Source: Flavobacteriaceae bacterium (GTDB taxonomy: Bacteria > Bacteroidota > Bacteroidia > Flavobacteriales > Flavobacteriaceae). Taken from it: a DNA stretch of 21,716 nt. This document shows positions 15,514 through 21,716 of the stretch, in pieces. The translations under genes were made by a program, and so were the position numbers. Positions within the stretch are counted from its first letter, which is position 1. Every line of letters begins with the position of its first letter. Under the pieces are notes generated by a model. It was given only the letters and a program-made list of their open reading frames with translations, ran no database searches and had not been told where the DNA came from. Where the stretch lies: NCBI GenBank assembly GCA_023262245.1, contig JALRDC010000083.1, forward strand, positions 1 through 21,716. Direction: 5' to 3'.

Positions 15514-16902
15514 ATGAAATTGACAGCAACACAAAATAGATTTTTAGAAGAATGGATCGCATTTTTAAAAATCCCCTCTGTAAGTGCAGACCCAACACAC
15601 AAAAAAGATGTTCAAACTGCGGCTCATTGGGTTCATGATACTTTACAAAAAGCCGGCTGTCAAAGCTCAGAAATAATACAAACTCCTGGTCACCCTATTG
15701 TCTATGGGGAATATCTAGAAAACCCTGAATATCCTACAGTTTTAGTTTATGGTCATTATGATGTTCAACCCCCTGATCCTTTAGAATTGTGGGATAGTCC
15801 TCCTTTTGAACCCGTAATTAAAAAAACACCGCTTCACCCTCAGGGGGCGGTCTTCGCTCGAGGTGCTTGTGACGACAAGGGGCAAATGTTTATGCATATC
15901 AAAGCTTTTGAACTCATGCTTGAAAAAGCTCCTTTAGCTTGCAATGTTAAATTCATGATAGAGGGCGAAGAGGAAGTGGGTAGCGATAATTTAGAGGATT
16001 TTGTGAAATCAAACAAAGAGAAACTCCAATGTGATATCATTTTAATTTCTGACACGGGTATGTTAGCCCAAGACCAGCCTTCAATCACAACAGGCTTGAG
16101 AGGATTGAGTTATATGGAGGTTTGTGTTACAGGACCCAATAGAGATTTGCATTCTGGATTATATGGAGGTTCGGTACAAAATCCAATTAATGTGTTATGT
16201 GAAATGATCAGTCAATTACGAGATGATAATAAAAAAATTCTTATTCCAGGATTTTACGACAAAGTACTTGAGCTATCTGAAAGTGAAAGAAAGGAAATGG
16301 CTAAAATTCCTTTAGATCTTGATGCTTTTAAAAACTCCATAGGCCTTGATGCTGTTGCAGGAGAAGAGGGGTTTTCTACCGAAGAACGTCGCTCCATACG
16401 CCCTACGTTAGATGTAAATGGCATTTGGGGTGGATACATCGGAGAGGGGGCTAAAACAGTTATCCCAAGTAAAGCTCATGCTAAAATATCTATGCGCCTG
16501 GTTCCAAATCAAAATTGGGAAGAAATTAGTGAATTATTTACTTCGTATTTTAAATCGATCGCTCCTGCTGGAGTAAAAGTAGACGTAACTACCCATCACG
16601 GGGGGTATCCTTATGTTACGCCCTCCGATACCATAGGTTATCAAGCTGCTCATCAAGCTTATTTGGAAACTTTTGGCATTGCTCCTGTCCCAAAAAGAGG
16701 CGGAGGAAGCATCCCCATTGTTCCTATGTTTGAAAATGAATTGGGGGTCAAGTCCATTTTAATGGGTTTCGGACTGGATAGTGATGCGATTCATTCGCCT
16801 AACGAACATTACGGTTTGTTCAACTTTTTTAAAGGGATCGAAACCATCCCAAGATTTTATGAGCATTATATAAGGTTGTGGAAAGAAAAACAGCTAGTTT
16901 AA
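15514..16902 (+). CDS. M20 family dipeptidase (zinc-dependent)
   Basis: A 462-residue M20 metallopeptidase of the carnosinase-like dipeptidase type. Metal-site motifs: YGHYDVQ (H81, D83), RGACDDKG (bridging D120), EGEEEVGS (the catalytic and metal Glu pair near 152-153) and a late His in DAIHSPNEHYG. The dimerisation lid domain (about 190-310) starts at DLHSGLYGGSVQNP. Such enzymes cleave dipeptides in the cytoplasm for amino-acid recovery. No signal peptide is seen. I chose ATG at 15514, since the TTG at 15496 adds six residues without support and lies on the promoter box. The gene is convergent with hemW, and the two stop codons overlap within 4 bases (16899-16902), so the genes share no intergenic space. 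Confidence 0.93.
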   Translation: MKLTATQNRFLEEWIAFLKIPSVSADPTHKKDVQTAAHWVHDTLQKAGCQSSEIIQTPGHPIVYGEYLENPEYPTVLVYGHYDVQPPDPLELWDSPPFEPVIKKTPLHPQGAVFARGACDDKGQMFMHIKAFELMLEKAPLACNVKFMIEGEEEVGSDNLEDFVKSNKEKLQCDIILISDTGMLAQDQPSITTGLRGLSYMEVCVTGPNRDLHSGLYGGSVQNPINVLCEMISQLRDDNKKILIPGFYDKVLELSESERKEMAKIPLDLDAFKNSIGLDAVAGEEGFSTEERRSIRPTLDVNGIWGGYIGEGAKTVIPSKAHAKISMRLVPNQNWEEISELFTSYFKSIAPAGVKVDVTTHHGGYPYVTPSDTIGYQAAHQAYLETFGIAPVPKRGGGSIPIVPMFENELGVKSILMGFGLDSDAIHSPNEHYGLFNFFKGIETIPRFYEHYIRLWKEKQLV

Positions 16903-18023
16903 ACTATAAAAAGATCTGCGGCAATACCATCCGTTAGAAACTTAGATTCTCTGGCAATTTTTAACTGATCGCCATCCCAGTATAAATTTTTGTATTCCAA
17001 ATGCCTCCCTACTTGTTCTTCCAGATAAAGAGCATAAGTCTTTCCAAAAAACATCTTTACATGGTCCAGGGAAAGTCCCTCTACTTTCCTGAGTCCTGTC
17101 ATGATGTATTCATTATATCGGTCTTTGGTTTTCAATTCTTCAATTTCCCGTACTGGCTTTCCAGAAACTATCCCTGAAACATATTGATGATTATTGGAAA
17201 CATTCCAACTTCTCAAATTGTTACCGTCATAACTATGGGAAGAAGGTCCCAATCCTAAATAGGCCTTTCCATTCCAATAATTTTGATTGTTAACAGAGAA
17301 AAAACCTGGTTTTCCAAAATTGGAAAATTCGTAGTTAACATATCCTTCCCGATCCATTTTATTGATTAAATGATCATATTGCTCCTTTACAGCGTCTTCT
17401 TCAATAAGGACTACCTGTTTTGTTTTAACCATATGGTGTAAGGCAGTCTTGTTTTCTACCGTTAATGCATAAGCAGAAATGTGAGGAGGACAATAAGTTA
17501 AGGCTTTCTCTAAATTATCTTCCCAATCTTTAGAGCTAGAATAAGGCATCCCATAAATCAAATCCAAGGAATAGTTTTCAAAATAGTTTGTTACCAATTT
17601 TAAGGACTCATGAACTTGATGCACGTTATGTGCGCGATGCATCAGTTTCAAATCTTTTTCTAAAAACGATTGTACTCCAAGACTTATTCTATTAATCCCA
17701 GCCAATTTAAGTTCATTTAAATAGCGCTCATTTACATCATCAGGGTTTACTTCCAGACTAATTTCTAACTCGGGATGAATTAAAAATTGTTGCTTTACTT
17801 TAGCAATAAAATCTCCTATAGTGTCTGGCGGGATTAAAGAAGGAGACCCTCCTCCAAAATAAATACTCTCCAAGGGAGTATTTATTTCAGAAGCGCGAAG
17901 ATTGAGTTCTTTATTGATACAGGAAAACAGTTCTGTCCTCCCTTTCTTCACAGTAGAAAAATGAAAATTACAATAATGACATGCCTGTTTACAAAATGGA
18001 AAGTGTATGTAGAGATTTGACAT
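16899..18023 (-). CDS. hemW: Radical SAM heme chaperone HemW
   Basis: A 374-residue radical SAM protein. The cluster motif is C11xxxC15xxC18 (FCKQACHYCNF), preceded by LYIHFPF as in HemW and HemN. YFGGGSPSLIP is the SAM-binding glycine motif, SLEVNPDDV and ISLGVQSF follow, and YEFSNFGKPGF is a HemW-type segment. The length fits HemW (about 370-380) rather than the longer HemN oxidase. HemW binds haem and is thought to insert it into respiratory enzymes. It is not a coproporphyrinogen oxidase, although it is often annotated as one. It lies 19 bases after ruvC and is likely co-transcribed with it. ATG start at 18023. Confidence 0.93.
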   Translation of the reverse strand: MSNLYIHFPFCKQACHYCNFHFSTVKKGRTELFSCINKELNLRASEINTPLESIYFGGGSPSLIPPDTIGDFIAKVKQQFLIHPELEISLEVNPDDVNERYLNELKLAGINRISLGVQSFLEKDLKLMHRAHNVHQVHESLKLVTNYFENYSLDLIYGMPYSSSKDWEDNLEKALTYCPPHISAYALTVENKTALHHMVKTKQVVLIEEDAVKEQYDHLINKMDREGYVNYEFSNFGKPGFFSVNNQNYWNGKAYLGLGPSSHSYDGNNLRSWNVSNNHQYVSGIVSGKPVREIEELKTKDRYNEYIMTGLRKVEGLSLDHVKMFFGKTYALYLEEQVGRHLEYKNLYWDGDQLKIARESKFLTDGIAADLFIV

Positions 18024-18042
18024 AAATTTAGGTCTAAAATCG

Positions 18043-18597
18043 CTAAGACTTTATTTTTTTGGGATTCTGATTCACAAAGGATTCCCAACCTGAATAAGAT
18101 TTTTCAGAAGTCAACTTTCCCTTATTGTAGTAATGACATACTGCAGCAGCCAAACCATCGGTGGCATCTAAATTGGTAGGCAAGGATTTAATGTTTAATT
18201 GCTTTTGTAGCATTTTAGCCACTTGTTCTTTAGAAGCGTTTCCATTACCGGTTATTGCCATCTTAATTTTTTTGGGGGAATATTCAGTAATTGCTACTTC
18301 TCTTGAAAGTCCGGCAGCCATGGCCACACCTTGTGCTCTTCCGAGCTTCAGCATGGATTGTACATTCTTTCCAAAAAAGGGCGCTTCGATCGCAATCTCA
18401 TCAGGATGAAACTCGTCGATCAAGTCAATCGTTCTTTGAAAGATTTGTTTTAGTTTCAAGAAATGATTATCGTATTTTTTTAAATGCAATTCATGCATTT
18501 GAATCAATTCTATTGATGTTTTTGTTGTCTTAATCAGACCAAAGCCCATTATTGTAGTCCCTGGATCAATCCCTAAAATGATGTTGTGATTGTCCAT
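18043..18597 (-). CDS. ruvC: Holliday junction resolvase RuvC
   Basis: Crossover-junction endodeoxyribonuclease of 184 residues. The four acidic catalytic positions are present: D11 in LGIDPGTT, E71 in IAIEAPFF, and D144 and D147 in LDATDGLAAAVCHYY. Conserved GRAQGVAMAAG (87-97) and TGNGNASKEQV (116-126) match the family. It resolves Holliday junctions with RuvAB during recombinational repair. It lies between the TonB-like lipoprotein gene (8-base gap) and hemW (19-base gap). This is the cellular resolvase and has no functional link to the RuvC domain of the nearby Cas9. ATG start at 18597. Confidence 0.96.
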   Translation of the reverse strand: MDNHNIILGIDPGTTIMGFGLIKTTKTSIELIQMHELHLKKYDNHFLKLKQIFQRTIDLIDEFHPDEIAIEAPFFGKNVQSMLKLGRAQGVAMAAGLSREVAITEYSPKKIKMAITGNGNASKEQVAKMLQKQLNIKSLPTNLDATDGLAAAVCHYYNKGKLTSEKSYSGWESFVNQNPKKIKS

Positions 18598-18605
18598 TAA
18601 GCAGC

Positions 18606-19088
18606 TTACTGAGCATTGATGAAAATGGGCAACTTAAAAGTTGAAGCAACCATAGTACCTACATTCGATTTCATGGCTGGTTGTGCTTGAGGAATAATGT
18701 ATACAGCCATTTGTAATTGTTCCCTTAGGTCTGGGATGGCAGCATCAATCTGATTAGAGTACTCAACGGCTTCTAAATTAAAAAATCCCTCTTTATCAAT
18801 TTTAAGGGTAAGCATGATTTCCTCTTGCAAAATTTCAGAAGATTCCAAAGGATTTTCCTCTAAATAATTCAATATAGCATTCGAAATCATTGATTCAAAA
18901 CAATTTTGTTTTTCAGCTTTATCTTCATTATCCTCACATTCTGGAAATGTGGGTGCTTGATCGTTTTCAGACCAGGAAGAGGCTGCTTTTATCTCTTTTG
19001 CGGGTACTTTTGTGGATTCAAAAAGGTGACATCCGTTTAAAGTGATCAGTAATAATCCAAAAAATAAGTTAGTGGCTAGCGATTTCAT
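18606..19088 (-). CDS. Lipoprotein with TonB C-terminal-like domain
   Basis: A 160-residue lipoprotein. The signal peptide MKSLATNLFFGLLLITLNGC ends in a lipobox with Cys at 20. The mature part resembles Bacteroidota TonB_C-like proteins: APTFPECED, a second Cys in KQNCFESMISNAILNYLEEN, then LQEEIMLTLKIDKEGFFNLE. The paired Cys residues in such proteins may form a disulfide. Its role is unclear: it lacks the proline-rich periplasmic linker and the inner-membrane helix of a true TonB, so it is unlikely to be an energy transducer by itself. I chose ATG at 19088, because the TTG at 19103 adds five residues before an already complete signal. It leads a likely operon with ruvC and hemW. Confidence 0.72.
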   Translation of the reverse strand: MKSLATNLFFGLLLITLNGCHLFESTKVPAKEIKAASSWSENDQAPTFPECEDNEDKAEKQNCFESMISNAILNYLEENPLESSEILQEEIMLTLKIDKEGFFNLEAVEYSNQIDAAIPDLREQLQMAVYIIPQAQPAMKSNVGTMVASTFKLPIFINAQ

Positions 19089-19177
19089 AAGAACAAATTT
19101 CAATATAAAATTACAATTTTTTCCTTATTTGGGTGTTTTGACCTTAGATGAAGCGAGGAAAATGAATATTTTTACAT

Positions 19178-19678
19178 ATGGATCTTTTATTGATTTCTCT
19201 TGCGGGATTTTTTATTTTGTTAGGTATTGCAGGTAGCTTCCTTCCTATTATACCGGGATCACTTACCGCCTGGGTGGGACTTTTTATCTTGAGTTTTGCG
19301 CCTTCAATAAGTCTAGAAAAGCGGTATTTATTTTTTTATTTCTGTGTGGCCTTAACCGTTTTTATTTTAGACAATATCATTCCAGTTTTGGGAGCAAAAA
19401 AATTTGGTGGAGGGAGGGGTAGCACCATTGGAAGTACTCTGGGTTTAGTTATAGGGATTTTATTTCTAGGTCCCTTTGGAATCTTGTTGGGTCCTTTTTT
19501 TGGTGCATTTTTGGGAGAACTTGTTGTTAACTTTGACAACAAGAAAGGAGCCTTTAGAGCTGCTATTGGTGCATTAATAGGTTTTTTTACTGGAGTGTTT
19601 TTAAAACTGATTATCGGGCTTGCTTTTGCCTTTCTCTATTTTCAAATTCTCTGGAAGTATCGAGATCAATTATTTTAA
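19178..19678 (+). CDS. DUF456 family membrane protein
   Basis: A 166-residue inner-membrane protein with about four or five hydrophobic, glycine-rich segments. The start MDLLLISLAGFFILLGIAGS with FLPIIPGSLTAW is the DUF456 hallmark. KFGGGRGSTIGSTLG and LGPFGILLGPFFGAFLGEL follow, with FRAAIGALIGFFTGVFLKLI near the end. These Gly-zipper-like stretches define the family, whose function is not known. It is divergent from the TonB-like lipoprotein gene (89 bases between starts) and convergent with the Cas9 gene (141 bases between stops), so it is the last ordinary gene before the Cas9 locus. ATG start at 19178. Confidence 0.9.
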   Translation: MDLLLISLAGFFILLGIAGSFLPIIPGSLTAWVGLFILSFAPSISLEKRYLFFYFCVALTVFILDNIIPVLGAKKFGGGRGSTIGSTLGLVIGILFLGPFGILLGPFFGAFLGELVVNFDNKKGAFRAAIGALIGFFTGVFLKLIIGLAFAFLYFQILWKYRDQLF

Positions 19679-19688
19679 ACGATAAAGC

Positions 19689-19815
19689 ATCTCCTTTCAC
19701 CAAAATTCAATCAAACCACAACACTATATTTATTTAATGAATGTTGTTTATGCCATCGCATATTTTTTAATGCTTTCAAACAAAAATTCTGTTTATTGGC
19801 CTTGGGAAAGGAGAT
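19689..19815. repeat. Interrupted 14-bp inverted repeat in the spacer beside cas9
   Basis: The left arm ATCTCCTTTCACCAA (19689-19703) pairs with the right arm TTGGGAAAGGAGAT (19802-19815) over 14 base pairs with a single bulged A. The arms enclose about 98 bases and end 4 bases short of the cas9 stop. Inside are a 6-bp stem ACAACA/TGTTGT (19718-19747) and a hairpin followed by a T-run. On the - strand, position 19722 leftwards begins GTTGTGGTTTGATTG, which resembles the start of Bacteroidota type II repeats, but no second copy and no CAAC end are seen. It could be a structured RNA, a small mobile-element footprint or a bidirectional terminator region. Confidence 0.4.
19749..19768 (+). terminator. 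Possible terminator after the DUF456 gene
   Basis: TATGC-CATC-GCATA is a 5-bp stem with a 4-base loop, followed by six T on the + strand. It would end DUF456 transcription before it runs into cas9, or could be the 3' end of a small RNA made from this spacer. The stem is short and weak. Confidence 0.35.
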
Positions 19816-19819
19816 TACT

Positions 19820-21716
19820 TCATACGTAGCTTTTTTGCATTTTTAGAAACATTTCTAATTCATTTTCAAAAGTGAGGTCTCCTATACTGTTCATAGAAAC
19901 CTTTATTGGGTTATGCGTGTGCCAACCCGTTTTACGATGACCAAAATTATTGATCCTAATATAATTGGGAGCGTCCATTGAACTTAGATGATTATCATGT
20001 ACCAGTCTAAACTCATAAAATTTACTAGACAATTTTTGTATTCTATATAGGTGCTTTGCAAGAAAACTTCTGGACTCCGTTGAAAGGTCAAAATTGGATT
20101 CCTCTAGATCCAATAGAAATAAATCATTTATTTTTAATGTACAAATAAATTGTTCACCATCCTGAGGCAATTGATAGATGGGCTCCTTTAAGCGTATTCT
20201 ACGAATAACTTCCCAAAAAGAAACAACCTGCTCACAATACTCTGAATCCTTATTTAAGTAGATCAAAACATGATGATTATTTCTTAAATTCACGTGTTGA
20301 TTTAGATCCGATTTAAGTTGTACTGCACCACTTAAGGTTTCTCTAATCCTCACATTCTTTATGGGTACGGGGTCTCCTCCTTTTTCATTTGTTAAAAAAA
20401 CTTTGGGAATGCTAAATCCATTTTTGTCATAGGAAAAGAACGTACCTCTAGGGATTTTATCTCCTTGAAACCCACCCGCATTCTCAATTGCTTCAAAAAC
20501 TATTGTTCGTACCGAGGGATCTACGATTTTATCAACTTGTTTTTCTGTGGTAATTAACGATAGTGGCTTTCGCAAATGATAAGATTCTTGACCATCCTCT
20601 GGTGAAACTCGTTTTCCATAGACACTTTCTTTATGAAGGGAATCACGAACGGAAAGGCAAAAATTTTCAAATATCTTATCCCCTTTTTTAAATTTGTGTT
20701 TACGTGTAGATATCATTTTTTGATCTTGTTTATGAGAAACTAAAATAGAATTGATATGGTATTCTAAATCATCTCTAAACCCCTCATAAGGGGTTGGGAA
20801 GGGAGTGCGTTTTTCTACTGGTAAATATTTATTTTCTTTCGCTAAAACATCTAAATATTTCGTGCATCTATTGGCATTGATATAAGCCAATAGAGCTTTG
20901 TATCGATAATCTAACGAAGGCTCTTCATAAACCTGGGGTTCAAAGATGTGCTGAAGCCTCCATTTATCAATAAAATGTACCGTTGCCTGTCCAGGTGCAA
21001 CTGCTACTTCTGGGACAACACGTTTCAAAAATTCCATCACCTCTTTACTCAAAACATTACTGTCTCGGATTTGATGTTTTAATGGGTTTCGGTAGTTATA
21101 CTTTTTGATAAATCGTCTAAATTTTCTATAACTTGAAGGAAAATCTTTTGTGTTCGAAAACAGCCGTGCTGCTCTTTTAATGACAAAACTCCACTGCTCT
21201 GGCGCGTGGGTATGAAAATATTCGTGGGGGCTGGAATCTTTGATCTTATGTGCAAAGGATTTGATGCATAGTGTTTTATTCCAATGACTGTCATTTAAAG
21301 AAGTGTACCAAGGATGAATATACACCACCTGAATATTGTCTGTAAATAGATCCGAGAGGGGAATATGAGACCCTGTGTAGGGACAAGTTTGTTTACATTC
21401 TTCCCAAAGTTCAAATTTTGTTAGATTTAATGGAATGATATTCTCGGCTTTTTCTCCTAGATAGGTAATATACTTGGAACGCAATCGCATCCTTCTTCTT
21501 TGATCTAACCGGAATAGATGTCTTTGAAATTTGTTTAATTTAACATCCGCACTTAGCTCCGCTCGAATTTCTGCTAAGGAACCATGTTTATCTATAAGTT
21601 CATTTAAAACCCTCCTTAATTGAAATACTGCCGTGATCAACAAGGGATTTTTTATATTGTATATTTCCTTATCTGTTTGTTTATCTAATGGAAATTTATT
21701 CAAATAGTTTGAATGT
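19820..21716 (-). CDS. cas9: Cas9 (type II), C-terminal part, nuclease-dead by its catalytic residues
   Basis: Residues are counted from the TTG at 21703, which is not a real start: the frame stays open to the window edge, so the N-terminal part lies outside. RuvC-II: IKNPLLITAVFQLRRVLNEL and AEIRAELSADVK, with catalytic Glu kept (E49). HNH: CPYTGSHIPLSDLF (107-120), then QVVYIHP and TSLNDSHWNKTLC. The usual D-I-E/D-H-I-x-P reads Q125-V-V-Y128-I-H-P131, so the catalytic His is Tyr and the acidic neighbour is Val, and the later HNH Asn falls on Ala151 or Phe150. RuvC-III: the usual DxRHHAxDA reads DYRYKALLA (265-273), so both His and the Asp are gone. The rest is well preserved: VAPGQAT, LVSHKQDQK, LHKESVYGK, LRKPLSL, KQVDKIVDPSVR, NNHHVLIYLNKD, VVSFWEV, LKINDLFLL and LAKHLYRIQKLS. 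An intact binding scaffold without cleavage residues suggests RNA-guided DNA binding. Downstream there is no cas1, cas2 or array. Family call very firm, dead state strongly supported for HNH and RuvC-III, and RuvC-I not visible. Confidence 0.95.
   Translation of the reverse strand, partial: HSNYLNKFPLDKQTDKEIYNIKNPLLITAVFQLRRVLNELIDKHGSLAEIRAELSADVKLNKFQRHLFRLDQRRRMRLRSKYITYLGEKAENIIPLNLTKFELWEECKQTCPYTGSHIPLSDLFTDNIQVVYIHPWYTSLNDSHWNKTLCIKSFAHKIKDSSPHEYFHTHAPEQWSFVIKRAARLFSNTKDFPSSYRKFRRFIKKYNYRNPLKHQIRDSNVLSKEVMEFLKRVVPEVAVAPGQATVHFIDKWRLQHIFEPQVYEEPSLDYRYKALLAYINANRCTKYLDVLAKENKYLPVEKRTPFPTPYEGFRDDLEYHINSILVSHKQDQKMISTRKHKFKKGDKIFENFCLSVRDSLHKESVYGKRVSPEDGQESYHLRKPLSLITTEKQVDKIVDPSVRTIVFEAIENAGGFQGDKIPRGTFFSYDKNGFSIPKVFLTNEKGGDPVPIKNVRIRETLSGAVQLKSDLNQHVNLRNNHHVLIYLNKDSEYCEQVVSFWEVIRRIRLKEPIYQLPQDGEQFICTLKINDLFLLDLEESNFDLSTESRSFLAKHLYRIQKLSSKFYEFRLVHDNHLSSMDAPNYIRINNFGHRKTGWHTHNPIKVSMNSIGDLTFENELEMFLKMQKSYV

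Noticed and set aside
18043..18597. Functional link between the ruvC gene and the nearby Cas9
   Set aside because: This is a full-length Holliday junction resolvase in a housekeeping operon. Sharing the RuvC fold name with Cas9 is coincidental.
19679..19819. CRISPR array next to cas9
   Set aside because: Only one repeat-like start (GTTGTGG) is seen, with no second copy and no regular spacing, so no array can be claimed.
20881..21330. Cas9 as a simple pseudogene
   Set aside because: There is no stop or frameshift over the visible part, and non-catalytic family motifs are kept up to the C-terminus, so loss is limited to the nuclease residues.
21701..21703. TTG as the start of the Cas9 gene
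   Set aside because: The frame is open for all four codons before it up to the window edge, and the first residues after it already belong to the region just before RuvC-II, so the true start lies well outside the window.

Overview
The window looks like a piece of chromosome from a Bacteroidota bacterium, probably a marine Flavobacteriia-type organism. The DNA is AT-rich and the genes rarely show a Shine-Dalgarno sequence. One promoter box reads TAACTTTG, which fits the Bacteroidota TAnnTTTG pattern. The tRNA gene does not encode CCA. The protein families (ASPIC/FG-GAP proteins, DUF1501/DUF1549/DUF1553 proteins, TonB-like lipoproteins) are typical of that phylum. The assignment rests on remembered family knowledge, not on a database search.

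Layout, left to right. (1) Positions 23-1780 (+) hold the C-terminal part of a secreted ASPIC/UnbV plus FG-GAP protein whose frame is broken near the window edge. (2) Positions 1813-8442 (-) hold one tight catabolic operon. In transcription order it encodes an SDR dehydrogenase, an RraA-type aldolase-like protein, a second SDR, an enolase-superfamily acid-sugar dehydratase, an NTF2-RidA fusion, a creatininase-family amidohydrolase, a sodium:solute symporter and an unlisted 44-residue membrane protein whose ATG overlaps the symporter stop. Together they look like uptake plus stepwise oxidation, ring opening, dehydration and aldol cleavage of a sugar acid, lactone or lactam. (3) Positions 8629-15162 (-) hold an envelope operon: a DUF1549/DUF1553 haem lipoprotein, a Tat-exported DUF1501 protein, a secreted TIM-barrel isomerase/epimerase and a membrane cytochrome with an LRR tail. 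(4) Next is tRNA-Leu(UAG) with a clear terminator, then a housekeeping block: an M20 dipeptidase (+), then hemW, ruvC and a TonB-like lipoprotein (-), then a DUF456 membrane protein (+).

(5) The right end (19820-21716, -) is the most remarkable part. It holds the C-terminal half, or more, of a Cas9 that runs off the window. The scaffold is intact: RuvC-II, HNH framework, RuvC-III framework and the whole C-terminal PAM-interacting region. The catalytic residues are not. The HNH catalytic His is Tyr, its neighbouring acidic residue is Val, the third HNH position no longer carries Asn, and the RuvC-III HHxxD motif reads YKxxL. Only the RuvC-II Glu survives. The frame is uninterrupted over about 630 codons, so this looks like a naturally nuclease-dead Cas9 kept for RNA-guided binding rather than a decaying gene. 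No cas1, cas2 or CRISPR array lies on its downstream side. Instead there is a 141-base convergent spacer with a 14-bp inverted repeat and a hairpin plus T-run. The N-terminal part, any partner gene and any guide RNA must lie outside the window to the right, or elsewhere.
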